NCBI GenBank assembly: GCA_018382295.1
Contig: JAGZQF010000009.1
Location: 1 to 64,000, forward strand
Length of the DNA: 64,000 bases
From: Collinsella sp.
GTDB lineage: Bacteria > Actinomycetota > Coriobacteriia > Coriobacteriales > Coriobacteriaceae
Reading direction: 5' to 3'
The translations under genes were made by a program, and so were the position numbers. The notes beneath the pieces are model-generated. The model worked only from the letters and a program-made list of their open reading frames with translations, was not told the origin of the DNA and searched no databases. Positions 6,980 through 14,953 of this stretch are shown here, in pieces. Position 1 is the stretch's first letter, and each line of letters opens with the position of its first letter.

Positions 6980-7279
6980 TTACAGCGCTTCATAGACGCG
7001 AACCTCATCCTGCTCGATGCTTTTGCGGAAGGGCGGGCGTATGCGCTCTGGTGGGCTGGTGACGATATCAACTTTTCGCCCAAGTTCATTCTCGAGCTCA
7101 TGGGAGAGTTCGTATAGCGCGCCGAAAGTCATGGTGTTGCCGCAGGCTAGACGCAAGTCAATATCGCTATCGGGCGTTTGTTCGCCCCGCGCAAACGAGC
7201 CAAATAAATATGCTTCGCTGACGTCGTATTGAACCAGCACGCGGGAGGCGGCAGCGGATATGTCGGTAGGTGAGATCAT
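6980..7279 (-). CDS. MNT-domain nucleotidyltransferase
   Basis: This 99-residue protein is a minimal nucleotidyltransferase. GSFARGEQTPDSDIDL at residues 27-42 supplies the GSxxxG motif and the two metal-binding aspartates D39 and D41. Such MNT proteins are usually antitoxins of HEPN toxins, acting by AMPylation or oligo-AMP transfer. No HEPN gene adjoins it. Instead the upstream neighbour, 28 bases away on the same strand, is the 92-residue WSYVQ-type protein, which may be its partner. The ribosome-binding site is weak, so translation may be coupled to that gene. Confidence 0.75.
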   Translation of the reverse strand: MISPTDISAAASRVLVQYDVSEAYLFGSFARGEQTPDSDIDLRLACGNTMTFGALYELSHELENELGRKVDIVTSPPERIRPPFRKSIEQDEVRVYEAL

Positions 7280-7307
7280 GGGTTATTTGCCGTTCAACAG
7301 CAGAACA

Positions 7308-7586
7308 TCATAGGGCCAGCGGCGAAACCGCCGATCCGGCTTTTTGACGTTCGGCGAGCTCGAAGATAAACGGGGCGTTTGATCTAACAAATTCTGTCAA
7401 GAAATTGAGATCATCAGCAGTAAATCCTTCGACGTTGAACCATTTGACCGCAGGCAAGAAGCATTCCGCATGGTCAAAGCCAAAGTCAACCGGGCGCTCG
7501 GCGGCCACGCGAACGGTTCCGTCTTCTCTTGTCTCTGAGTAGGCAAACTGGGTGCCATCATCAAGCTGAACGTAGCTCCAAAGCAC
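7308..7586 (-). CDS. Uncharacterised WSYVQ-type protein next to MNT nucleotidyltransferase
   Basis: This 92-residue protein starts at a GTG preceded by AGGAGG at ideal spacing, giving MLWSYVQLDDGTQFAYSETR. It has a strand-rich first half and a helical end (FTADDLNFLTEFVRSNAPFIFELAERQ). I recall similar short coriobacterial proteins of unknown function that start the same way. It precedes an MNT nucleotidyltransferase gene by 28 bases. Its N-terminus recurs in the small gene before the Doc toxin at 3331-3516. A role in a toxin-antitoxin-like unit is inferred from these two contexts only. Confidence 0.55.
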   Translation of the reverse strand: MLWSYVQLDDGTQFAYSETREDGTVRVAAERPVDFGFDHAECFLPAVKWFNVEGFTADDLNFLTEFVRSNAPFIFELAERQKAGSAVSPLAL

Positions 7587-7712
7587 GGCTGCCTCCTTAG
7601 TGTTGATATCCAAGTATAAAGAGCAGACTAGATGTAACGCGGCGTGAATTGAATTATTCCTATAAGACATGAACTCTGACAGCTGGCCCTGTCTGTTGCC
7701 CTATTCAAAGAT

Positions 7713-7746
7713 AGTGAGGGTATTGGCGTAAGCCAATACCCTCACT
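7713..7746 (-). terminator. Perfect hairpin after the dCTP-deaminase-fold gene
   Basis: AGTGAGGGTATTGGC (7713-7727) pairs perfectly with its inverse at 7732-7746 around a 4-base loop. It lies between the stop of the minus-strand gene ending at 7802 and the start of the WSYVQ gene. A short T-rich stretch follows on the minus strand. It may terminate the first gene, act as an operator for the second, or both. Confidence 0.5.
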
Positions 7747-7801
7747 CCGGAGCAATTAATCGTACCTTAGGTCAAGTCTCCCACGACTTGAGCCACCCTA
7801 C

Positions 7802-8584
7802 TTACTGAAATGCAAGAACCACTGCCACGACAATGCAGGCAATGCCCAATACGAGAGGCAGCGATACCTTCTTTTCCCAGTCTTTAACAAGGAAAGTCTC
7901 GATTGCGGATGCAAGAATCAGAAAACCGCCAATAATCAGCAGGTCGAGTGCAACAAAGTTGACGGTTGTTATATTGGAGGACAGACCTCCGGCGTTGACG
8001 TTTACGAGCGTAAAGATCGCGGCGAAAATGGCGAAGAGGGCCAAGACGTTGCCATAGATACGTGACTCGATATTGGCGATTTCTTTCTTTTTGTCCTCGA
8101 CCTTTTTAAGTTCTCCGGCATAGACGTCGGAATAATCTGCAAGTCCGTTAAAGTTGAGCTCATCAGAGAAAGCGCCGTGGTAAGGATGGGCCACCATGCC
8201 ATCAACGTGCTGGAATGCAACCTGCGCTATACCCTTAGACTTATCGAGCGTAATAGTGTTACCGCTTACGTTTGTAACACGGTAGAACAGCCGCGTTCCA
8301 TGCCCGGGGAAATATAGCGGCGCATCCAAAGAAAGCCCCTGGCGAATGCGCGAATTGCGTAGAAGCACGCTCGCGGTCAAATCGTTTGGCAACGCAACAC
8401 ATTCAACGCAAGAGACGAATGTCGAATCTCCGGGGCCAAGCTCTACCTCGGATTGCTTGCTTTCGTTGATGTAGAATCCCTCGGTGCGCAAGTCATACGT
8501 AACCTGTCCGATGTTCGGAGCATCGGCATTGAGAAGCACCTTGCTGTCGATTAGCTCCTGAATCTTAGTATCGCTCAAGTACAT
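7802..8584 (-). CDS. dCTP deaminase/dUTPase-fold domain fused to membrane segments
   Basis: The start is the ATG at MYLSDTKIQELID, with AAGGAAG nine bases upstream; an earlier in-frame start lacks support. The product has 260 residues. Residues 1-150 follow the dCTP deaminase layout: an opening DTKIQELID helix, VTYDLR, LLRNSRIRQGL in place of GRSSLARLGL, and YFPGHGTRLFYRVTN in place of DPGWxGxIxLEFxN. By eye, the catalytic glutamate falls on R102. Residues 155-177 are a charged helix, then hydrophobic segments at 178-196, 210-230 and 241-258. The enzyme family is soluble, so a membrane-anchored, probably inactive nucleotide-binding domain is unusual. I infer a nucleotide sensor coupled to a membrane effector; no partner gene is seen. 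Confidence 0.65.
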   Translation of the reverse strand: MYLSDTKIQELIDSKVLLNADAPNIGQVTYDLRTEGFYINESKQSEVELGPGDSTFVSCVECVALPNDLTASVLLRNSRIRQGLSLDAPLYFPGHGTRLFYRVTNVSGNTITLDKSKGIAQVAFQHVDGMVAHPYHGAFSDELNFNGLADYSDVYAGELKKVEDKKKEIANIESRIYGNVLALFAIFAAIFTLVNVNAGGLSSNITTVNFVALDLLIIGGFLILASAIETFLVKDWEKKVSLPLVLGIACIVVAVVLAFQ

Positions 8585-8781
8585 ACGAACCACTTCCTTA
8601 GGCCTCCGAGTATAGCACCAAGGCATAGCAACAGTGACCGCCCCCAAAGGGGACATAGGGGAAGTGAACTTAGTTGGATACTGGATAGCGGCCTAGACAA
8701 TATCTAGCCTCGGATATGTTGCTAGAGATCGGTTTGGGCTTGACGGTTCGATTTTCTCTTCGCTTCCGGAAATCGAGCGCT

Positions 8782-9870
8782 TTAGCAGCGAATCGCAGCG
8801 CATAGGAGCGCTATGCCGAGCAAGAAAAACGTTAGGGATGCGGCGATCCAGCAGTTATCACCGGTCTTGGGGAGCGAGGTGGTCGTCGCGGTGGTGGCCT
8901 TGGGCCTAGAGGCCTTGGCGGCTGTGGTGTCGGTCACTGTGGTCGTGGTCACCGTCTTAGTTGCGGCCGCGGGCTTCGGTGTGGGATTCGTCGACGGATC
9001 CGCAGCTGGCTCGCCGGTAGCGGGGTCAGCGCCAGGGGCGGACGGACCATCGCCCGGCACATCGGGCCCACCGGTCTCCCCCGCCGAGGCCGTGGTATCC
9101 ACGGGCTCGATCGTCACATGCGCTGCCACGGACCCGTCGGCATCCACCACGCCGCCTGCGCCAAAGGCCCCGCCCGCAGGCGCCACAAAGCGCGCGGATG
9201 AAAGCGACCCGACCAGGCAGGCGACGCCGCCGTCGGCGCCCGACACATCAAGCCAGGACGCATCGACGGTAAGCTGCCCGGCCTCGCCACCGCCAGCAGC
9301 CCCGCCCAGCAGACACGCACCATAGGCGCGCACGCCCGCCCCGGAGCCCGCGCCCGCGGCGACAACGCTCCCACCGCCGCGAACGGCAAGACCTTCCGCG
9401 ATCACGCCGGCCACCCGCGCGTCCGCGATGCCGGCGCCGTCGGCCCGCGCGTCAACCTTGCAGTCGTCCACCGCGAGCGTCCCCGACACGTAGATCCCGC
9501 ACTGCGAGCCCGTGGCCACCAGCGACCCGGTGCCGCGGAGCGTCAGATCGCCCCACACTTCCATGCCGCAACGCGAGATGTCCACGTCGGGCGCGCTCGT
9601 CTCGACAACAGTGTTCTGCCCGGTCAGCGTCACCACCAGGTCGCCGTCGGCGCCGATGGCCTCGCCCGTGTAGCCGTTAAGCTCCAGATGGTCGGCATCG
9701 GCCCAGGCCCACCCGGGACCCGACACGCCCGGCTCGTCGTACGTGGCCCCCGCGATGAACAGGCTCTCCGCGCCCGCGGCATAAGAAGGCCCACCCAGCA
9801 AAACGCATAGGCAGGCCATGGCAGTAAACAGGATGTAGTGACGGCTAGTGTGGAACGCGGCAGCAAACAT
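8782..9870 (-). CDS. LPKTG-anchored cell-surface protein
   Basis: This 362-residue precursor has an N-terminal signal segment (YILFTAMACLCVLLGG, cleavage likely near PSYAAGA). A glycine/alanine-rich body of about 220 residues has short repeated strands (DLTLRGTGSLVATGSQCGIYVSGTLAV) that suggest a parallel beta-helix. A Pro/Thr-rich stalk follows, then LPKTGDNC, a hydrophobic helix and a short basic end. LPKTG is a class sortase signal, so the protein should be covalently attached to peptidoglycan. The start chosen is the ATG with GGAG seven bases upstream; a GTG 39 bases earlier is also possible. No sortase gene is visible here. Substrate or adhesion role is unknown. Confidence 0.75.
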   Translation of the reverse strand: MFAAAFHTSRHYILFTAMACLCVLLGGPSYAAGAESLFIAGATYDEPGVSGPGWAWADADHLELNGYTGEAIGADGDLVVTLTGQNTVVETSAPDVDISRCGMEVWGDLTLRGTGSLVATGSQCGIYVSGTLAVDDCKVDARADGAGIADARVAGVIAEGLAVRGGGSVVAAGAGSGAGVRAYGACLLGGAAGGGEAGQLTVDASWLDVSGADGGVACLVGSLSSARFVAPAGGAFGAGGVVDADGSVAAHVTIEPVDTTASAGETGGPDVPGDGPSAPGADPATGEPAADPSTNPTPKPAAATKTVTTTTVTDTTAAKASRPKATTATTTSLPKTGDNCWIAASLTFFLLGIALLCAAIRC

Positions 9871-10132
9871 AACCGCTCCGATCTTCGCAAGAGCCAATGG
9901 AAAATGCACCAGAAAACTACCTGGTAGCAGCAGTTATTAGTGTAGCGAGATGAATCAATGGATGAAGAAGAATACCCTTGATCAATCCCCGAAATTAGGT
10001 GTAAATCGTTTTGCCAGTCGGTGAACGGAAAAGGCGATCACGTCGAGTTTTCAATGCCGAATCAAGACTCCTCAGGTCATAGTTTCGATTAGTACAATAG
10101 GCCTATGCGAAGCGATAGAGAAAGGTAACAAC

Positions 10133-11155
10133 ATGAGTTTAGAACAGGAACAGCGCACCCTTGATAGAAGGCAGCGCGAATTGACAGACCTCCAAAAGAA
10201 GCTTGCGAGGGAACAGTCAAAGCTCACCGCGGCTGAAACAAAAGCGAACGCCGCACAGACAGCGGCAGCGAAGGCGCGTACGGAATCGACCCGTAGCAGC
10301 AAACTACGACTCTACCAATCCGCCCTGCGCGACAAGGAGCGCGCGCAGAAGGAGATTGCGAGCCTTCAGGGTAAAATCGCAGTAAAGCAGAAAGAAGTGA
10401 ACACGGCAACCGCAAAGGTCGGACGCGAAAGGCAGCGTATAGAAAACGCCGCTGCGAAGAAACGCAAGCAGGACGCACTCCAGCTCAACAGAGCCATGGG
10501 CTCAATGAACCGCACAATCGAAGATCATGCGACAAGGCTTGAAACACTAGAAAACATGCCTGAGAAGGTTACGGTGTTATATCTCGGCACGTCTCCCGAG
10601 GACGAGGTGCGTCTCAGGATCGAGGCAGAAGCTCGAGACATCCACGAGGCTATACGCAAGTCGGACAATCCCCAATGCGTCGCTTTCAACGACCGATGGG
10701 CGGTGCGACAGAGCGACCTGCTTCAAGTGCTCAATGAAACTAACCCCGACATCGTCCACTTCAGTGGTCACGGAGCAGCTGACGGAAGTATCGTGCTCGA
10801 AGGCCAGTTTGGTAATTCAGTTCTTCTCGATAAAGAGCGCCTATCGGTGGTTGTCGGCGCCGCCGCCAAACACGTTAGGCTGATCGTTTTCAACGCCTGC
10901 TACTCTGATGAGGAGGCTGATAAGATACTGCGCCATGTCGATGCGACGATAGGCATGACGAATTCCATATCGGACGCCGCCGCGAAGGCGTTCGCCGCCC
11001 AGCTGTATTCGAGCATCGGATTCGGCCTCGACCTGCAAACCGCCTTCAATCAGGCTCGTGCCGCGATCGCGCTTGCTTCGCCAGAAGAATTCGACACACC
11101 GAGACTTAGGGTTCGCGAGGGGGTAGAAGCTGAGACAATGGTGTTCGTGGGTTAA
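10133..11155 (+). CDS. Coiled-coil CHAT-domain protease
   Basis: This 340-residue protein has residues 1-140 as a long charged coiled coil and a CHAT (caspase-like) domain from about 145. The catalytic dyad is visible as H213 in DIVHFSGHGAADGS and C256 in LIVFNACYSDE. CHAT proteases are caspase-HetF relatives used as effectors or regulators in bacterial conflict and cell-death systems. Here the N-terminal coil may be for oligomerisation or sensing. GAAAGG precedes the ATG. No partner gene adjoins it, so it would act alone or on a distant target. The function is inferred from domain type and the defence-rich neighbourhood. Confidence 0.8.
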   Translation: MSLEQEQRTLDRRQRELTDLQKKLAREQSKLTAAETKANAAQTAAAKARTESTRSSKLRLYQSALRDKERAQKEIASLQGKIAVKQKEVNTATAKVGRERQRIENAAAKKRKQDALQLNRAMGSMNRTIEDHATRLETLENMPEKVTVLYLGTSPEDEVRLRIEAEARDIHEAIRKSDNPQCVAFNDRWAVRQSDLLQVLNETNPDIVHFSGHGAADGSIVLEGQFGNSVLLDKERLSVVVGAAAKHVRLIVFNACYSDEEADKILRHVDATIGMTNSISDAAAKAFAAQLYSSIGFGLDLQTAFNQARAAIALASPEEFDTPRLRVREGVEAETMVFVG

Positions 11156-11210
11156 CATGCTATAAAAATCGCATTGCCTGTCAGGTGCAAGGGATCCAGA
11201 CGTATATCAA

Positions 11211-11250
11211 ATGATCCCGTATCGGCGCTAGCTGATACGGGATCATTCTT
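11211..11250. terminator. Bidirectional-looking terminator between CHAT gene and capsule operon
   Basis: ATGATCCCGTATC (11211-11223) is repeated in inverse at 11234-11246, giving a perfect 13-bp stem with a 10-base loop. It lies downstream of both converging genes, the CHAT gene and the last capsule gene. The flanks are only mildly T-rich. Confidence 0.65.
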
Positions 11251-11302
11251 GACATTGAGATTATTAAGCAAGGCTAGAGTCGCCGCAGCCGTCGCCTCTC
11301 CC

Positions 11303-12562
11303 CTAGTCCCGTTTAAACAAATCCCTCGTGTACACCTTGTCCGCAACGTCCGTGAGCTCGTCGCTCCAGCGGTTGGCGACGATCACGTCGCAGCCGGCCT
11401 TGAAGGCCTCCAGGTCGTGCGTGACCTCGGAGCCGAAGAACTCCGGCGCGTCCAGCGTGGGCTCGTAGACCACCACGGGCACGCCCTTGGCCTTCACGCG
11501 CTTCATGACGCCCTGGATGGAGCTCGCGCGGAAGTTGTCGGAGTTGGACTTCATCGTCAGGCGGTAGACGCCCACGACCGGCTTCTCCTTGCCGGCGTAC
11601 ACGCGGTCCCACACCATCTGCAGCACCTCGTCCGCCACGAAGTCCTTGCGGGTGCGGTTGGCCTCCACGATGGCCTCGATCAGGTTCTGCGGCACGTCCT
11701 TGTAGTTCGCCAGCAGCTGCTTGGTGTCCTTGGGCAGGCAGTAGCCGCCGTAGCCGAAGCTGGGGTTGTTGTAGTGGGAGCCGATGCGCGGCTCCAGGCA
11801 CACGCCGTCGATGACGTCGCGGGTGTTGAGGCCGCGGACCTCGCAGTAGGTGTCGAGCTCGTTGAAGTAGGCCACGCGCAGCGCCAGGTAGGTGTTGGCG
11901 AAGAGCTTCACAGCCTCGGCCTCGGTGGTGCCCAGCACGAGCTCGGGGATGCCCACGGTACCGTCAGCATTCACGCGCTCGAGCTCCGCAGGGTCCGCCC
12001 CTTGGGCAAGCAGGCGTGCGAAACGCTCGGCAGCCGCGACGGCGTTAGCGTCGTCTTTAGGCGCGCCCACCACGATGCGGCTGGGGTGCAGGTTGTCGTA
12101 GAGAGCCTTGCTCTCGCGCAGGAACTCCGGGCTGAAGAAGATCTTGCTGTCGCCCAGCCTCTCGCGAAGGCCCGCGGTGTAGCCGACGGGGATGGTCGAC
12201 TTGATGACGATCCAGGCGTCCGGGTTCACCGAGCGAACGGCGGCGATGGCGGCCTCGACGGAGCTCGTGTCGAAGAAGTTCTTGTCGGAATCGTAGTTCG
12301 TCGGCGTGGCGATGACGGCGTAGTCGGCGCCCGTGTAGGCCTCGGCCACGTCGACGGTGGCGTGCAGGTCGAGCTCGCGCTCCCCCGCCTTGGCCTCCGA
12401 CAGGAACCGCTCGATCTCGTCGTCCTGGATGGGCGACTGATAGTTGTTGATCTTCTCGACCTTCTCGGGCACGATGTCCAGGGCATGCACCTCGTTGTGC
12501 TGCGAGAGCAGGACGGCGAGGGACAGGCCGACGTAGCCGGTACCGGCGACAGCGATCTTCAT
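11303..12562 (-). CDS. ugd: UDP-glucose 6-dehydrogenase
   Basis: This enzyme oxidises UDP-glucose to UDP-glucuronate with two NAD+. The 419-residue product opens with the Rossmann motif MKIAVAGTGYVGLSLA and carries the catalytic cysteine in FGYGGYCLPKDTKQL. STIPVGYT and FFSPEFLRES are further family blocks. The ATG chosen has GGAGA upstream; a TTG four codons earlier is less likely. It is the last gene of the capsule operon, preceded by the UDP-glucuronate 4-epimerase gene, so together they supply glucuronic and galacturonic acid donors. Confidence 0.93.
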   Translation of the reverse strand: MKIAVAGTGYVGLSLAVLLSQHNEVHALDIVPEKVEKINNYQSPIQDDEIERFLSEAKAGERELDLHATVDVAEAYTGADYAVIATPTNYDSDKNFFDTSSVEAAIAAVRSVNPDAWIVIKSTIPVGYTAGLRERLGDSKIFFSPEFLRESKALYDNLHPSRIVVGAPKDDANAVAAAERFARLLAQGADPAELERVNADGTVGIPELVLGTTEAEAVKLFANTYLALRVAYFNELDTYCEVRGLNTRDVIDGVCLEPRIGSHYNNPSFGYGGYCLPKDTKQLLANYKDVPQNLIEAIVEANRTRKDFVADEVLQMVWDRVYAGKEKPVVGVYRLTMKSNSDNFRASSIQGVMKRVKAKGVPVVVYEPTLDAPEFFGSEVTHDLEAFKAGCDVIVANRWSDELTDVADKVYTRDLFKRD

Positions 12563-12631
12563 GTCATTCTCCAATTGTCAAAGAACAATAATCCGCATTA
12601 AAAATGGCCCCTGTTACAGGGCCATGAATTC

Positions 12632-13669
12632 CTAAATGTTGTAGTAGCGCTTATACCATTTGGCGAAGGCCCTCAGGCCGTCCTCGAGCGGCGTCGCGGG
12701 CTTGTAACCCAGGTCGCGCTGGAGCGCCGTGGTATCGGCGTAGGTGACGGGCACGTCACCGGGCTGCATGGGAACGAGCTGCTTGTGAGCCTCGAAGTCG
12801 TAGTCGGCGGGGAGCACGCCCTCCTCCACCAGCACGCGCTGCAGCGTGTCGACGAAGTCGAGCAGGTTCTCGGGGTGCGAGTTGCCGATGTTGTAGACGC
12901 GGTGCGCGGCGAGCGGCAAACCGTCCTCGCCCATCTTCACCTCGGGCGCGGCGTCCATGACGCGCCTCACGCCCTCGACGATGTCGGCGACGTAGGTGAA
13001 GTCGCGGCGGCAGTCGCCCATGTTGAAGATCTTGATGGTGTCGCCGCGGCGCAGCTTCTCAGTGAAGCCGAAGTAGGCCATGTCGGGCCTGCCCATGGGG
13101 CCGTACACGGTAAAGAAGCGCAGGCCGGTCGCCGGGATGGAGTAGAGCTTTGAGTAGGCGGCGGCCATGAGCTCGTTGGACTTCTTGGTGGCGGCGTAGA
13201 GCGACACTGGCGAGTCCACGCGGTCCTCCTCGGAGAACGGCACCTTCTTGTTGCCGCCGTAGACCGAGCTGGAGCTGGCGTAGACGAGGTGCCTAACCGG
13301 GTGGTGGCGGCATGCCTCAAGGATGTTGAAGAAGCCGACGAGGTTGCTCTCGAGGTAGGCGCGCGGGTTCTCGATGGAGTAGCGGACACCGGCCTGGGCC
13401 GCGAGGTTCACCACGACGTCGAAGCCGTTCTCCGCGAACAGGCGCTCGACGAGCGCGGCGTCACACAGGTCGCCGCGCACGAAGGTGAAGCGGCCGTCTG
13501 TGTCGGCCTCGGCCAGCATGCGCAGGCGGGCGTCCTTGATACCGGGGTCGTAGTAGCTGTTGAGGTTGTCGAGACCGACGATAACGTCATCGGTCTCCTC
13601 GAGAAGCTTTTTGACGAGGAACGCGCCGATAAAGCCGGCTGCTCCGGTGACGAGTACTTTATTTGACAT
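12632..13669 (-). CDS. UDP-glucuronate 4-epimerase (SDR family)
   Basis: This 345-residue extended short-chain dehydrogenase/reductase starts with the NAD-binding motif VLVTGAAGFIGAFLVKKL. The active-site pair is Y-x-x-x-K in LYAATKKSNELMA, with serines in YASSSSVYGGN just before. GLRFFTVYGPMGRPDMA is typical of UDP-glucuronate epimerases (CapI/GAE type). It interconverts UDP-glucuronate and UDP-galacturonate. AAGGAG precedes the ATG. Its position directly before the UDP-glucose dehydrogenase gene supports that substrate over UDP-glucose, although a GalE-like specificity cannot be excluded. Confidence 0.85.
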   Translation of the reverse strand: MSNKVLVTGAAGFIGAFLVKKLLEETDDVIVGLDNLNSYYDPGIKDARLRMLAEADTDGRFTFVRGDLCDAALVERLFAENGFDVVVNLAAQAGVRYSIENPRAYLESNLVGFFNILEACRHHPVRHLVYASSSSVYGGNKKVPFSEEDRVDSPVSLYAATKKSNELMAAAYSKLYSIPATGLRFFTVYGPMGRPDMAYFGFTEKLRRGDTIKIFNMGDCRRDFTYVADIVEGVRRVMDAAPEVKMGEDGLPLAAHRVYNIGNSHPENLLDFVDTLQRVLVEEGVLPADYDFEAHKQLVPMQPGDVPVTYADTTALQRDLGYKPATPLEDGLRAFAKWYKRYYNI

Positions 13670-13695
13670 ATTGCTCCTTTGGACGATCGAAATAA

Positions 13696-14904
13696 CTAGC
13701 TGCGAATTGAAAGTACTGATTTGAGAAATGATGAAAATGAATCTATGTAATTGTCTGACTCAAAAAGTTCTAAAGCCTTTTCTAGTGCAGCTCGTTTCAT
13801 GCTGGTCAACTCATGGTCAGTCAAATTGCATGCGCTTGTGATTCCGTCTAGAAGAGCTTGATTGCTTAAATCCGGAATAACAATTCCGTCAATCATATTC
13901 TCGAGAATAAGATCGGCTCCTCCGACCGCGTTGCATAACATCGGAACACCGTTTGACATACACTCAGCGAATTTTGTTGAAAATCCGGCGCGAGAATATA
14001 AATCAGGAGTTCTAAATAGAATTCCAAAGTCAGATTCTTGCAGCATTTTGATTACGCTGTCATGGGAAACACGGCCGTGAAAATGAACCTTATTAGATCT
14101 GGCAATGTTTCCCATTAAACTGACTGCCTGGTTTAAATCAATTCCAATTACATCGAGTACTGGTTGAGTGATTGCTGGAATAGCGTCATTACTTATAAGC
14201 GAAATAAACTCTGTAAGTGAGTCTTTTCCCCCAGCGGGTGAACCTGCATAGACAAACTTGGTTATAGTTCTCCGCTTCAATCCTTCTAAAGAGCAAGGGT
14301 CACTAAGTGAGTCTCCGGCCCTATTTAAGGGTGGCAAATAAAAAACCTTTGGATATCCTTGAGAGGAGTAGAGTGAATCGAAATGTTTTTTAAAAAAGGG
14401 CGAGATTGCGATAACTCCATCTAGCAATCTATCCACTTCAGCCACCCGTTTAGAACGAGATTTCTCCACAAGCCAAGCAGCTAAATCTCCTGTAAATTTC
14501 GGAGTAAACCAATCGGTCTCATCAACGATTACGGGAACGTTAAAATCATGGCAATGATCTAAAACCCGTTTTGCAAGCTTATGTTGTATCCCGTAATAAA
14601 TAACCAAGTCGGGCTGTATTTGATCGAAACATCGAGTGAAGGCTTTAAAGCTGAAGGAAGAAGAGATTCGCTCGTAATACTTTTTTGCTATTTGATGGTG
14701 CCCGAATTTCACCTCATACGGAAAATCAAAGGGATAGTCGTAATTGCTGCCTATGGCGTTGGATGACGGCTCAATTATTCCAGCAAGAACAAAATGGACG
14801 TTAAAGCCACATTTAACCAGCAAATCTGAAATTGCGAAAGCATGTTTTGTAGGAGCATTATCCCCCGGAATTGATTGAACTAGATATAAAACCTGTTTAT
14901 TCAT
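13696..14904 (-). CDS. Glycosyltransferase, GT4-like
   Basis: This protein of about 402 residues has the two-domain GT-B layout. The N-terminal half begins MNKQVLYLVQSIPGDN and includes a probable acceptor-binding region (AKRVLDHCHDFNVPVIVDETDWFTP). The C-terminal half contains FVYAGSPAGGKDSLTEF and FGILFRTPDLYSRAGFSTKFAECMSNGVPML, the donor-nucleotide region with a conserved glutamate-type position. The start is uncertain, as three in-frame candidates lie within 30 bases and none has a clear ribosome-binding site. The gene is AT-rich compared with its neighbours, as capsule-specific genes often are. Sugar specificity cannot be told. Confidence 0.75.
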   Translation of the reverse strand: MNKQVLYLVQSIPGDNAPTKHAFAISDLLVKCGFNVHFVLAGIIEPSSNAIGSNYDYPFDFPYEVKFGHHQIAKKYYERISSSFSFKAFTRCFDQIQPDLVIYYGIQHKLAKRVLDHCHDFNVPVIVDETDWFTPKFTGDLAAWLVEKSRSKRVAEVDRLLDGVIAISPFFKKHFDSLYSSQGYPKVFYLPPLNRAGDSLSDPCSLEGLKRRTITKFVYAGSPAGGKDSLTEFISLISNDAIPAITQPVLDVIGIDLNQAVSLMGNIARSNKVHFHGRVSHDSVIKMLQESDFGILFRTPDLYSRAGFSTKFAECMSNGVPMLCNAVGGADLILENMIDGIVIPDLSNQALLDGITSACNLTDHELTSMKRAALEKALELFESDNYIDSFSSFLKSVLSIRS

Positions 14905-14953
14905 TCTGTAGTTCATTTCTGATCGATTTATCAATGCCGTTAGAAAATAACGG

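Noticed and set aside
6980..7279. Classic MNT-HEPN toxin-antitoxin pair
   Set aside because: No gene with a HEPN Rx4-6H motif is adjacent on either side.
8813..9325. A 170-codon plus-strand frame opposite the LPKTG protein
   Set aside because: The minus-strand reading has a signal peptide and a full sorting signal; the plus frame is Pro/Ala/Thr-rich shadow coding.
11174..12601. A 475-codon open frame antisense to ugd
   Set aside because: The ugd reading has all family motifs and a normal length; the antisense frame has no recognisable domain.
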